This document shows, piece by piece, positions 1 to 13,900 of a stretch of DNA of 64,000 nucleotides. A program made the position numbers and the translations under genes. The DNA lies in NCBI GenBank assembly GCA_032622095.1, contig CP136063.1, positions 118,132,723-118,196,722 of the forward strand. The letters are read 5' to 3'. The notes beneath the pieces were generated by a model. That model was not told the DNA's origin. It made no database searches and was given only the letters and a program-made list of their open reading frames with translations. This DNA comes from Siphonodentalium dalli (taxonomy: Eukaryota > Mollusca > Scaphopoda > Gadilida > Siphonodentaliidae). Positions within the stretch are counted from its first letter, which is position 1, and each line of letters begins with the position of its first letter.

Positions 1-1749
1 TCACTACACAGGCTACAGTGGCAATCAGTTTTCAGCATCATTCCCATTTTCATGGCTGATTTACCAAGAAGTTTCCAACATTCTCAAGACATACATTCAA
101 CATGAAGGTTTGTTGATAAATGTTTCTGTATGAATATCAACATTTGTGATTGCCCAGCTATTGAGGGGACCGGGTGTACCCAACAAAAACGATCAAATTT
201 CATCGAATGTTTTCATTTGAACCAGTGTTTGAACAAAATCATTTTTGTTGCCATATTAATTTTAGTGTCCTAAATCTAAACAGGTATGAACACCTCAAGA
301 ACAGTAAGTTTCCCCTGTTTGTTTTGAGGATATCTTCAGATGTGGTAATCATAATACATGTACAATGAAACTTTGGGAAGATAACCTGTTATATTTGACC
401 AACATAACTATGGACAAATAAATACAAATTCTGGCTCCTCTGGCACCTCTCTCATCACTGAAAGGTTTTTTAAAAAGCCTCGTCAAACATTTTTAGCTCA
501 ACTTCACCAAGTAAACTTTGAGATATTGCTATGAGCTGGCACCCGTTGTCCGTGTATGCATCCATGATCTGTCAACAATTTCCGTTAGCACACCCTACAG
601 GTCACATCTTCTTTAGATGTGAGCTTTCAAATTTTACCAAATGTTTTTTTTAAACATGGCCACCAGTGGCCGTCATGGATTTTTGTCACTTTACTATATA
701 TATATATCTCTTCATGTTGACATCTAGTATTACTCAGACATTTCAACTTTGTGCATTCCTAATCACTCAATTGACTAACACAGAAAATTATTCCCCCTAA
801 AAGTTGAGCTACAATTTCATTGACACTTTCATTCTTGCTTTGCAGTGAAATAGCTCTAAACGGCTGAAAAATAAACAGCGTATCAATCGCTTGTACCAGT
901 GAAGAAATATGATTTTGTTATTTGCTTTTGCATATTTATCTTTATAAGCATTACTACTGGCAATTCATGGTCATGCGTTCTAACAGATAGAATATACCAT
1001 GAAGCCACAGGACTATTTCAAATTAATTATATGCATTTTCGTTAATTACTGGTAAACTGTGACTGATAATGGAAATTTGTTCTCTGTGTAATTATTTATA
1101 TTAAATTTGCATATCAAGACACTTTTGGCGAAAATTAATGGAGAAGGAAAAGGGGGCTATTTTGTTATGCGGAAGCATAGCTTCTTTCATTGAAGGTAGT
1201 CTGTTGGCAATCAGCTGATTGGTTTTCGAAATAACGAAAATGCATATTATGAAAAAATTCTCTCATTACAATAACTGATATTCTACTCATGGCAGTGCTT
1301 GCAGCAAACAATTTTGGTTTCCGACCGATAATACCAGTTTGGATTATTTGATCTTAATCAATCTTATCAACTTAAAATTTGCCTGATTTCATATAATTTT
1401 GATTTCCTATCGATAACTCCAGATTGGATTAATTGATCTGAACCAAAGTTGGTATGTGTGTTTATCAGCCAAAAATACAGGCCAAGTTAAAATATGATTT
1501 CGTTCATTTATTATTACATGAATTACAGTCCTTTTTCATCTTAATTCACCTGATTTAATAACAGATTACAAATAAACTAACGGGCATATTTAGCCATGCC
1601 CCAGCCATGCTCTTGTTTGGTGTTGAAGTACAAAAGCATTGTTTTAAATATCACATTTATTGTTATTACAGAGATCTTTTTGTTGATGATGATATTTCGA
1701 GCGCCTGTCAATCAATAATACATCAATTTCATTTTCAATTTTAATGTAG
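1..1749. other. Intron (5' flank of first visible exon), with one TAGCTCAACTT repeat
   Basis: I see no exon here. The stretch is AT-rich and carries a dispersed repeat at 494-811. The rest is unremarkable low-complexity DNA ending in the acceptor before 1750. An upstream exon of the ligase must lie left of the window, because the first visible exon starts in phase 2. Confidence 0.6.
494..811. repeat. Short copy of the TAGCTCAACTT...AAGTTGAGCTA inverted-end repeat
   Basis: It begins TAGCTCAACTT and ends AAGTTGAGCTA, so the ends are inverted repeats. Inside are the family phrases around 'catggccaccagtggccgtcatgga'-like text and 'caacaatttcc'. Related copies lie at 23199-23659 and 31784-33936, and a fragment at about 5820-6046. 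Confidence 0.65.
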
Positions 1750-1916
1750 GTCAGACTGAGGCAGACGCTGATGAGATTTTGGAGAACACACCCATAGGTC
1801 AGGCTATAGAAGGACTAGAATTGGATAGCAAGGACGGAGAAGAGCTTATCAAGTGTTACATAGAAGACTTTATATCAATGTCTTACAGAGTTCTCAGTGA
1901 TCAAGTTCACAAAAAG
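1750..1916 (+). CDS. RNF213: RNF213-like exon 1 of window
   Basis: Acceptor ...atgtag and donor aaaaag|gtccgt. It starts with the last two bases of a codon and ends in phase 0. It encodes 55 residues (1-55), beginning QTEADADEILENTPIGQAIE and ending DQVHKK. It is acidic and helical, from the pre-RING region of the E3 module. Confidence 0.82.
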
Positions 1917-4900
1917 GTCCGTGTGTTAATGCTATTAACCCTTTCATGATGGGAGATGTGCTGACGCAGCCTTAAAGACCCTGTGCCAGTGCATTCTCTG
2001 ATATATGCAAGTATATATATAAGAGAATGCACTGGCTTACAAGGTCAAGGTAAATATTGTTAGGCCATAGCATTCTCTTATATATGTGATGCTCCCTATG
2101 TGAGACTCGCATATATAAGAGAATGGACACATGGTTTTCGCAAAATTTCAGGCCGCTCTAGTCATGGAAGGGTTAAACTGTCTTCTAATACATTTCTGAC
2201 ATCTTTGATGTGGGTTTGTGCGATACTAGTTTGTAAAACAGCTATCATCAACATGAAAAAATAGATTGAAATTGTTTATCTATTCTCCATGTTCTTCTTA
2301 GCGGTGATGTTTTTACATACTTTAATTTTTTTGCACATTTACTCACTACGAGTTGACATTTACGGTTGCCGTGTGGAACGACTTAAAGTGATGTGAAACA
2401 CCCCGGTAGGGCGATCAAATAGAATTGGAGAATAATCTTGTTCAAAGAAGTTATTTTAACAAATATTATATCTAAATTGACAACACACACCGTCATTCTT
2501 ATAGGTTAATTAAATGCAGTGACTGCCGACGGCGAAATCGTTTTCGTTAGTTTATCGCTGATAAAAGCGTCCCGATTCGAGTAGTAAATATTTACAATTT
2601 AGCGTAGTTCAGACAATGTTTTCTATGGAGTGGTACGGTCGATTTTGTTGAGATTTTCGGTGATGTTAGTAGAATGCTACATTCCTCCAGTTGGCATAGC
2701 ACCCGAATACTAATATATCAGTTTCTCGCACCCGAACAAGTACATAATATGTCTTTAAAAGTTTTATGGTAATATTATGATACCTTGTCATAACTTCGAA
2801 AACTCATCTCCTAAAATGAAACTTTTCATTGATATTATGTGGATATCTATTAAACGGACATGGCTCATTCGAACGTCCAAATTTTGTCTACGTAATTTGG
2901 AGGGATGGATACGATATGTCGATATATACACAAAATATTGGTATGCCAGATTCATACACTTTTAAAAGCAAAGTTACAACCATTTTCCAGCCGTTTTCAA
3001 TTTTTCTCCCGAAGTCAGATAAACGCTCTTTATTGCTACCGTATCAGGAATAGAATGACACGGAACGCTCTTTTGTGTTCCATGTAGTGCAAATGGCTGT
3101 TTTTGTTTGGGACCCAAACACCTTGTTCATAGTTGCATTTTTCATTACTTGAATGCGTCTTTTTGGGTTTCAGAATGCTCGTAGAAAAGTAGTTAAGATA
3201 TTTATCGACCTATTTCGATTCCGGGAAAAATTCAAAGCGAATAATATTATTTGTATTTTGGAGCACAAACCGCCATGTGGCTTTAATTTTATCATTTACA
3301 TTGATCCATACATTTAATGATGTTGTCTGTATGATTTGTTTGTTACAATTGACAATTTTTACAATATTACTCAGTTTATTTGCGATAATATATTCACCCC
3401 ATGGATATGACATACTCACCCGTCAAAGGGTTAAATATATTAAGCACTGTTAAATATTCGGTAAATTGTAGATATTTTGCCTTTCATTTGGACCAAATCT
3501 CCCAATAAACATGCCAGAATGCAAATAATTTAAAATTGAAAAATGATGATGTATGTTGCACATATGTATAGTAATGCCCTAATTAATCGACTGCTTAACC
3601 ACAGCAGAATTATGGATAACTTTTCAGGATTTAGTCGGAAATATGGCAACAAGCCATATTTCCGATTAAATCCTGAAAAGTTACCCATAATTCTGCTGTG
3701 GTTAAGCAGTCGATTAATTAGGGCATTACTGTATACAACATTATGGAAAATGGTTCTGTTGGACAAAATCTATATATGATAATAATAATAATCTGGAGAG
3801 CACAGCAGATAGTTTCTTATGACTTTAAAAGTGAATCTTTTTCCCATGTTACAGCTGATAGCAGATATCCTGTTCGATGCAATCCAGTATGAAGATGATG
3901 ATGATACATGTGCTTCAATAGTAACGGTCCATCGAGTGTTCACTGAAGAGGAACAACAGCTTAGGCTCTTCCTTGAAGTGACGGATCTCTGGCCACCATG
4001 CTGCTCTGAGTTAGTGAAGCATGTCGGAGCGAAATCAAACAGTATATCAATAAAAGTGAGCTGTTTTCATATACTCAATATGAATATAAAATATAACCAG
4101 AACGAGTCACTGGCTCCATGTCTCGGGAAGTTACAGTTTAGTATAAAATGCATCAAACATGACTTTGTTTATCAACTTGAATGTCATTGATCTTCAGAAT
4201 TGTAGCTGTGTTTTATGGTTTAGAAATATGAGTCTATTCCTTACTTGAAATCTTCCAATGATCCACCCGTGAGCATGTAATCAGGTAAACTATGCCAGTG
4301 AGGAATTACACGGTTTGTGAACAAATATTTATTATATCCCTTGCAGTTTGAGTTCATGTCCTCTGGTTGTGTATGTTCACAAATACAAAGTTATTATATG
4401 GGGCCCATGTTATACATACCATTCCAATATTTATAAACCTCATAAGAATAACCTTAAACTACTATATTTCATATCCATTAGCCCAAATAAATACAAATTC
4501 TGTGTTCTCCGGAAAATCCCTTGTCACTGAAATGTTCTTTTAACGCTTCCATGACTGGAGCTTCCTGAAATTTTGCAAAAACCCTGTGCCAATGCATTCT
4601 CTTATATATGTGAGTCTCCCATAGAGATCCTTTCATATATAAGAGAATACAATGGCTTAAAATATTTACCTTGACCTTGTAAGCCAGCGCATTCTCTAAT
4701 TACATTGAATCTAATTACAGAACATTCACATTGCTGCCTTGGACTTACTATTGTCCAGTTGTGCTCCATCAACTACTGAGCTCAACAAAACTGACACCAG
4801 GCACAACTGGCTGGACAGGGTGATATTGTTAAGACCGACGGTTGAAAGGATCCTCAACCTGTGTGATGGAGTGAAAAAGCAACAAGTTCGGTAAGGCTTC

Positions 4901-7900
4901 ATATGAATTCTCTTTATGACAAGGAGTTTGGAGTCTTTAAATCCACAGATAAGCATTAAGCTCTGAATTTATCATAGTAATTGCTTGTTTTGAATATTTT
5001 GGGGATCCAAATTGGTTGATATATTGATGAAATACTCATGCATCTACAGACTCAGAACAAACTTCTTGATATCTTGACAATAAAACATCATAGTTTGATC
5101 CAGTTATTTGACCTTTCAACTCAACGTGACACGACTGCCAGATCAATTCACTGTAGTGATAATATATATGTCCTTCATCATTTCCAAGAGTGTATAATAA
5201 ATGTACAGCAGGAGCTCAACTTTTAAGTATGGCTTTAATGAACAACATATCATAAAAATTGGATCTTGTTTGGTATATACGTTAGTTCATTGTTGTATAT
5301 CTATGACAAACAGGCCACTGTAATGTTCTTTTAACACTTGTAGGTTGAAGTGGAACCAGATCACGGCAGTTCGACTGTTTATTGAGAATGTCTGTCAAGG
5401 AGACGGCTTTGGAAATGAATTCCACGTCCCAAAAATTAGGCCGCTCTGGAAGGTATGAGTTTTTCCGCCAAGGCAAGCCCTTCAACTGAACTATTTGGAT
5501 TATATCTCCAGCCTTGTGTCAATCAGGAGAGTTAATATTTGTTCCTGTTTATTGCCTACTCCAGGTCAATCAGCACTCCAATTAGCCACGCATGAATGAG
5601 GCCCGTGTAACTCCGGCGTTCTAACAATCAGTTTTATTTTCCTCCTCAGGGTGTCAGGACGTGGTTAACTAAAGGGAGTATTTTTCTGAATTGCGAGTTT
5701 ATCAACTCAATATTTATTGTTGATAACAAACTTGCAATTTATCCGTTGCTTACCCGGTCGTTTAATATTTCTTACATAAACTTTTCGTTTGATAGTATGC
5801 GCAATGCAATTTGTTAAAAATCCGTGTTTTTGTCATTGCCATGGCTTGGTATCCATTGTCTGTGTGTGTGTTAATGTGCGTGTGTGATTCGTCAACAATT
5901 TCCTTTAGCACGGGCTACAAGTCGTATCCTTTGGTCGGATCATTATAAAATTTGTCATAGCTGTTGACATTGACTTGTATATGGGAACGAGTCATTTTGG
6001 AGTCATCCGGGAAAAAAACATGGCTGCCAGCATGCATGGCTAATCCGAGCGCTGATTGACCCGGAGTAGGCAATAAACAACAATAAATTTTAACCCTCCT
6101 GACTGACCGGAGATATAATCCAAATAGTTCAGTTTCTGGCTTCCCTTAATTATAATTAAAAAAATTATATTTCTTAATTCTAATGACCTGAAGATTAGAC
6201 TTCTGAGAAGTATAATGTCACAAAAAATAGTCCGAACTCGAAGGTATAAATGTCTTGTTACTAATGTCTACACAATTGCAATTGGGTCACCCTGGTGATA
6301 TCAATGCTGTTTTCTACAAAATTAGGCCCACCAGAGTTAGTATAACCATTGTCATTGTTAATATTTTGACAATATTGCGGTCTTAATAAGTTAGGTAACC
6401 AAGTTGGCCATGCTCACGCAACATACCATTTAATCCTTCTATTACTTATTATTAGATTCTATGATAATAGAGTCCCATTGATTCATCTCAATGATGACTC
6501 AATCATCTGTGGGGATCAATGCTCACCTATATCAGGTTTGTTGAACTTTTTAGCTGAATCATCTCTCTCATGTCTGCTTATAGTGTATGAACCTATCCTT
6601 ACAAAAGGATCATACCCCGTCCGATCCGTCATGATATTTCCCCACCCCAAATGATAAAGCCCTCTGTAATGCATTGTATGCTAGCACCGATAGCGATGGA
6701 ACATCTTCCAAGATACACCACAGAGATATGGTCCAAATTTGGCCAAAATCAGACGTATGCTATAAACGTGCAAAAATCTTGACAGATTTAGAGACAGACA
6801 TTCACAGTGTATAAACCCTACAAACAACTGATCAGAATTGCTGTCGCCAAGGCCAGACAATTCTATATTTAGATAAAGATATTGCAGAAAAACAAGAATA
6901 ACAACATAATATAAGTGTTCTGACTGAATAGACGGATTACCAACAACTATAAACTGATGTGGCGAAGGGGTCTTGACTGGGAGTGCCTCCTTGGGTATCA
7001 CCATTCCGGATGGCCAGTCCCGAAAATCCACATGTATTACTCAATTTCATTTCAGAATATAACATTGTCGAATTTCATCTCAGAATATAGCATACAGTCG
7101 AATAAAAGTCACTAAGTGTTAATAAGAATACCTTGTTTGATTCAGACAAAGTATATTTATATAAGTTCAATGGCATGACATTTTGAAGACATAGTTATGT
7201 TTTAAATGGGTCGAAATGAACATATCATTACTGTACGATTTAGGGTCCTGCGAATATTCAATATTCGATTCGAATTCGATTCGAAATTTCCAACTTGAAA
7301 TTTCGATTATACACTGACAAAAAAGTAGGCTGTTTACGGACAAGTACACACGTCGATCTTAGCTGTTTCTGTGCCATATTATTCCCAAAAATTATGAATA
7401 TATGCAGCTTATGATTCTTATTGTACATCGCGAAAGTTCGCATGATATTAAATATAAGTATAGCCAGTAATTAGACACTATAGGACGACTAAATGCATCT
7501 GAATTCTAGCTTTGAACATGGTAGCCAAAAGCTCGGAGATCGCCGATGGACCGACGATGCACGTAAATTATAATAGCGATGAGACTGAGCAACGTTGTCA
7601 TTTTACTATTTAAGTTTCATTTCCAAACAGGGGCGGCAGGAAGATGGCCTATTTGGCCATGCCGCTCCTGTACAATATAATCATGTTTATTTCTGAATAT
7701 TTCACTGTCAGCATTATGTTTGTAAATATTGTACAAAATAAACAATCAATCAAAAAACACTAGCGTTATCCACCGACTATACGTCTCAGATTCCGCGTTA
7801 TGTAATATCGATGAGAATGCAAACAACACGTGTTCCCGGCATCGAAAATGGCATGTGGGCGGTGTTTTCGTTTGAAGTTTACTTTCAGTTTCGGAGCGTT

Positions 7901-10900
7901 CCTTGAAACTTGACAATTTGTCGTCCGTTATTCATGTTTATTTTCAACATGATAAAAGCTGCATGCAGTGCTGGAACTTACACGTGTGATGAATGCAACA
8001 TGGTATATAAATCGCAAGCGTCTGGGACAATGACCCATCTAAGCATCTAAGCATCCAGCACTACATAAACAGTCTACCCTGCGACTGTTGTTGCATCTTC
8101 AAGTTTATAACAACAGGTATTTCCCAGTGCCGATTTGCAATTGTGCATGTACATGCAAACTCTAAAAATTGCGCGTGATTTTAATTCCGATAATCCGTTT
8201 AGTGGTTATATATTTAATCGTTGTGACGACCGCATGGCTGTTTTAATGTTTTTTTCTCTCGACAATTCTCAATTGAAGTTAATAGTATCAGGAACTACGG
8301 TTGATCGCCACATAAGTTATGATGGAACTTCGTGGAAGTTCATAGAACGTTTCACAAATCGTCTAATCATTGACATTAAATGCCTAATTGAGAATGCAAC
8401 ACACAGGTATGATTCGATTCGGTATTCGATTCGATTTCGTCGACTCGATTCGATAATCGATTCGATCAAAATCTCCAATTCGCAGGACCCTAGTACGATT
8501 CATGTAATACATCGTGACTGGTGATTGTCTTACACCTATAGTGACTGACGAGTGGGGTATCCAAATAAATAGTCTCTACTTTCAGAATGTGAACACACCC
8601 CAGCCCAGCTAATATCAATATAAGTTGCAAACATAGCCTTTCCATTGCAAGAGAATTTTAGTGAGAATATTACTTTCTGAAGTGATCAATGGTCATTTTT
8701 ATCTATAAAAAAGAGTCGTTTTCTCAAATGGAGCATGCTTGCGATCGGCAAATGTGTATGTACAATATATTTATATTTAGAGTTATTGGTAATCCATCTA
8801 TTCAATCAGAAAAATTGTTTTATGTTCTTATTCTTGTTATTCTGCAATATTTTGATCTAAAAATATAATTGTCTCCCCCTGGCGACAGCAACTTCCGATC
8901 AGTTGTTTGTAGGGTTTATACACTGTGATATTTGGTTATATATATAGAAGATCTCCAACGAGTTATGTTGGGATATAAGAATTTATGAAACGAGTGATAA
9001 ATTTGAGACGTAAAAGAGTTTCATAAAATCTTATATCCCAATATAACAAGTTGAAGTAGTGTTGAAACAATTAGTGATTTTAAGGAATCGACTAGTCGCC
9101 AGAGGTAATCGACTAGTCGCCAGAGGTAATCGACTACTAGTCGACTAGTCCGGACCTCTTCTAAGAGTTCCCGTTTCTATGCCCATATGACGTATAAGAT
9201 GGGCCATGTGGCATCGCAGTTTTGAGTATCCAACTCTTCGTTTCAGAATGTTCAAACGGAAAGCACGTGAACTATATAATCTCCCGTTTTGCCCGTGAGT
9301 CTCCCAATTTGATGTCTTAAACCCGGCTCTCCTGCAATTAACCTCCATTTAATCTCTCGGTTTGGTGAATGCAGGTAATAAAAATATTTTATTTTTAAAA
9401 ATTGTCGCCAATAACCAGGAAATAAATAGGCAAGTCTCGTATTCGTAAGTCTCGCTAACGAGATCATGTCGAGATGTCGGGTGTGTTCTATTGTCTCTGT
9501 CTCTCATGTCGTGGGGGGTATGGGTATTACAATCGATTCAGTTACTGAGTTGACTTTACCAGCTTGACTTGTCGCGAATTATGTTTCGAATATCATTGAA
9601 GCCATATTGTTGCATCATTACTCTAGTATTACACGTGCCACAGTGAGAAGTTATCACTGGTCAATTGCATCACATCGAACTAGACAGTGTCCAGTCGGCA
9701 GCGACACTTCATGTCTTTGATGATCAACATAAAAGACACTGCGCCTACATGTGCATACATTGGGTTCAGTTCAGGTCATGGAGTTCACCGCACATGCATG
9801 ACTGATGGCAGTGGCATCGTTAAAGGAACAATGCAATAAGGCTTTAAGAAGTTAATATTACGTGATAATATGGCCGTGCAATGGCACTGCTGTCATGATA
9901 GCAGATAGATAGTGCTTTTTCCCCGACTAATCGACTAGCAGATTTCGGGATCGACTAAATTAATAATCGCGTCAACTTCAACTAGTCGATTAAACGTTTC
10001 AACACTAAGTTGAAGGTCTTGTATATTACATGAAAAATCATCTTGAAAAAGCTAGATATTTATGCCTTTTTAACAAATCAAAATCCTTAAAACTCACTGC
10101 AAAATGCATACATTTACAGCGTTGGCTGAGATGCTTCACAACCGTATACGACACTATTGCGCTTTGGGGCTGGCGTCGGAAAATATGGACACTTTGTTTT
10201 GTGTCTATTTTCATTTGTGCATCAAAGTTGGAAAAAAATTTAACTTTAATGAACACAGCAATCATCTGCATTGTTTGGTGTTGGTGTCAAGTGCTGCTTT
10301 TCGAAATAGTATTAATCCACCTGAATCAATGTAAAGACTTGCGGTCATTTTGTTGGCGCGATGCCAAGTGATATGTAACTAGTGAAAGAAAAGGAAATAT
10401 GTAATGACTTTTTAAATAATATAATAGGGGGTTTCATGTGATATATATATATATAAATTCTCTATAACTTTCAGATGATGGAGGAAGTTGACTTCAAAAG
10501 GAAAGACTCATTGGAGAAAGTGGAGAAGTTCCTCAGGATGTGTAACAAGAAAGCACTTGAACATTTTGGGTAAATAGTTAGCCTATGACCAATAAATTCA
10601 CAGAATTATTTTTATCTCAGATACGGGCATAACCAATTTCCGGTCTCATTATGATGGTGCAAACATGATTTATTTCTATTCAGATGTTAGATTTAAGTTA
10701 TAATATGTGGCGACAATGTGCAGATAATTTGAGTTGTGGGAACACGGAACACAGTAATTAAAGAATGCATTATCAATGATATCACATATCTTTCCTGCTT
10801 CCTTTCATTCCTTATTTTCATATTTAATGTCCTATTTATATTTCTGAGAAATCCAACATGCATTCTGACACTTTCAATTCAAAATGTTTGTTCTTCGATC

Positions 10901-13900
10901 CAGTGAAGGTCCATATTTCAACCTTAATCATGGTTGGCTAACACTACACCATTTATAAACTATCATACTTAAAGATTTCCGTGTTTATATGATTTTGTAA
11001 TTCAATTGAGTATTTGTCACTAAAAACAAGCATTCTGATTGGCCGAGAGCAGCTAACTTTCGTTTTCGATTCACCGACATCGGCCGCTTCAGCGTGCATC
11101 AAATCTGAATGTAGCACGGTCAAATTTCATCGGCGCAGAACGAGTAGCGAAACAAGCACACCCGCGCGTTGTTATCTATAGATACCGTTCATCGGCCGCT
11201 TCAGCGTTCATCAAATCTGAATGTGGCACGGTACAATTTCATCGGCGCAGAACGGAGTAGCGAAATGAGCCAACCCGCCCCACAGGAAATGGTTACAGAG
11301 AGCAGTGTTCCGAGTAACGCAATGAACAAACCCAATGATTTGTGCACGGTGACAACGGCGAAATGATAGTCTCGATTCGTGTCATGAAAATGACTAAATG
11401 ATACTTTTTATACAATTTTTTTTGCAAATTTCTTGCTAGATTGAATTACAATGGAGATAAACGTACCCTGTTTCGTTGTACATTCTGGGATTCGAGCATG
11501 AAAACAGTTTGTGAACTCGCCGTTGAAGAACTGTTATAATCCACATGACCATCTGTCCATGCGTGCCTGCTTCCATCCATCTGGGTTGTCCGCATGATAA
11601 CTTGAGCAACAATCAACAGAATATTTAGTTATTTGGTACGTGATTCACATTTAAGAAGACACAGGCCAAGTTTGAATTTGTTCACAGTCCGATGAGTTAT
11701 GCCCATTTTTCTACTTAGAAAATGCTGTTTTCAGGTTGTCCGCATGGTAATTTGAGCAATATTCAACAGATGGGAGCATGTTTCAGCTAGTATTACATAC
11801 ATTATTAGAATTGTTTACAATATTAGCATAATGGCTTAAATTCATCTCTTTACAGAATGCATGGGAAGTGCTCGAATTGTGAGGATATGCTTGAGGCGCT
11901 GCCTGTGCAGCTCCCCTGCACAACAGAATGTATAATCTGTAAGAAGTGTTACAATGAAATGTTAAATATGAAGGACAGGAATTGTCCACTATGTAATGCT
12001 GCTATACCTGATGACTTCTCACCAGCTGAAGGAGACAAACTCAAGGGGTACGTATCTGTTCTATTTTTGATCCATGTCTATGATCCAATGTTTGTTCAAT
12101 GGACTGCACTCTTGTGCGTAATAAGAGAAGGGCAGACCCCTGAAATGTGCTCAATGAGTAACGATCTGAAAACAAAGAATATATTTCCATGGAGTGAGAA
12201 TCCAAACAATGAAAATAGTCATCAATAGCTAGTTATTGGTGTTCAGCCTTTGTAAATCATCGTTTGTTTTGAATACACTTAATGAGATCTTGTTAAGGTT
12301 CATGCTGGTCCAGAATTTGTATACTAATACCCTAAATAATTGACTCCTTAACCCAACAGAATTACGAGTAATTTTTTAGGATTTAGTCTAGTGATGAGCC
12401 GATTGTCAAATAGAGCCTTGTCCCGATTGTCGATTATTTGAGATCACAATCGGCCGATTCAGGTGCCGATTCCGATTATTGCAATAATTATACCAAAATA
12501 TGTTATATACTACTTTGATTTGGAAGCAACAACATCAGTAATATACCAGTATACATAAGTATACGGGTATACGTTTGGGTAAGTATAAAGGTAGGTATGG
12601 ATGGACTTGTGAACGAATTCCTGCATCCTGACAACCAATACACATGTTATAATTACACCCACTTCATTTTCTATAGTAAATTGCCGTTGAGTTTATCAAA
12701 GCTAATGTAATTATATCGGATAATTACAGTAGGTCGAGATTTTATCAGTGCAACAAAAACGACCCAAAAGTACTTCCGCGCAATGATATTTTGTAGTCCG
12801 TTGCATAGTAACTAAGGACACTATTTTATTCGCACTCGCTTCGCAGTACACATTTTTTTTCACGAACGCTTTGAAAGCTAATAAAAGAATAATAAATAAC
12901 TATCCAAATAAAGACAATGCCCCAATATAATAAACATTCCCAAGCTGTTTACAGAGTGTAAATTTGGTCGTATTTGCGACGTTTCGTTACGAAATGCATG
13001 ACTAAACATGCACAACTTTTTAGTTTTCATTTCATTTATAATTTTATTTACATTTTCCCAGCAGGCACCACTTGTCATTTTGTAAGACCACAGGAGTGTG
13101 GAACTTGATTAATAATTGCATTAATTAGCCTAATTACCATTTTTTTGGCCATAATGCTGGGCCAAAAAAAATGCTAATTAGCATAATTAAGGCAGTTATT
13201 GATCAAGTTCCAAGCTCCTGTGGTAAGAGTATTAAATTTAGTGGTTATATATTCTGGGCACTACAATTTATATTATAGGATGAAATTTTTAATTACTGTT
13301 TACAGATGTCCCCAAACATTGTACCAGTCCCGTGAGAAAACTGCAACATATTTTTTCCCTTCGTCTCAGTGTAACGATATGTTACAAAGCGTTTCATGAT
13401 TTCTGAGATTCCATAGAGACTGGCCCTACAAACTGAAACTTACAAAATCCCCGTAAAAAAAAATGCAGCATTCAATGTTTCTTCACCTCCTTTTATTGTA
13501 GCGATATGTTGCAAAGTGTTATGAGGCGTTACCGGTACATTTTACAAATGATATTAAGTCCCCCCCCCAAAAAAAAACGCAGCATATTATTAAAACTCAT
13601 CTCAATGCAGCGATATGTTACAAAGTGTTACGAATCGTTATATGATTTCAGAGATCCACAGTGACCGCTCGTAGACAGGACTGTGTTACAAATGATATAA
13701 AGTCCCTGTGTAGGCTTGCCACGATTATTCGATTAATCGACTAACCTTCGGCAGGTGTGGTAGTCGACGGTTTATGCCGTAGATTTATGTCTATAAGTCG
13801 CTACTTGTTGACCCAGTATTTCCCCTCAAAATGTGCACGCGCCTTATACAACTAAGTCAATAGGGGTGTCTGAATTCTGGCTATAATCAGACACAGGTGA

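Larger units (their letters stand above)
6775..8935. repeat. Inverted repeat pair (6775-6960 and 8765-8935)
   Basis: The left block, with 'gtataaaccctacaaacaactgatc' and 'ctgtcgcc', reappears as its reverse complement on the right around 'ggcgacagcaacttccgatcagttg'. Arms are about 170-185 bp, moderately diverged. A hAT-like element lies between them. This may be the shell of an older fold-back element. 6136-6774 shows nothing else recognisable. Confidence 0.6.

Noticed and set aside
3530-3779. Pair of opposite-strand 78-aa ORFs with near-identical sequence
   Set aside because: They are produced by the palindromic MITE; both translate the same inverted arms.
10030-10371. 113-aa ORF as a gene
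   Set aside because: It lies in a dispersed repeat also found inverted at 46375, where the frame is broken.
12048-12228. Read-on of the RING ORF past the donor as coding
   Set aside because: The extension loses family character, and exon 7 joins in phase using the donor at 12048.
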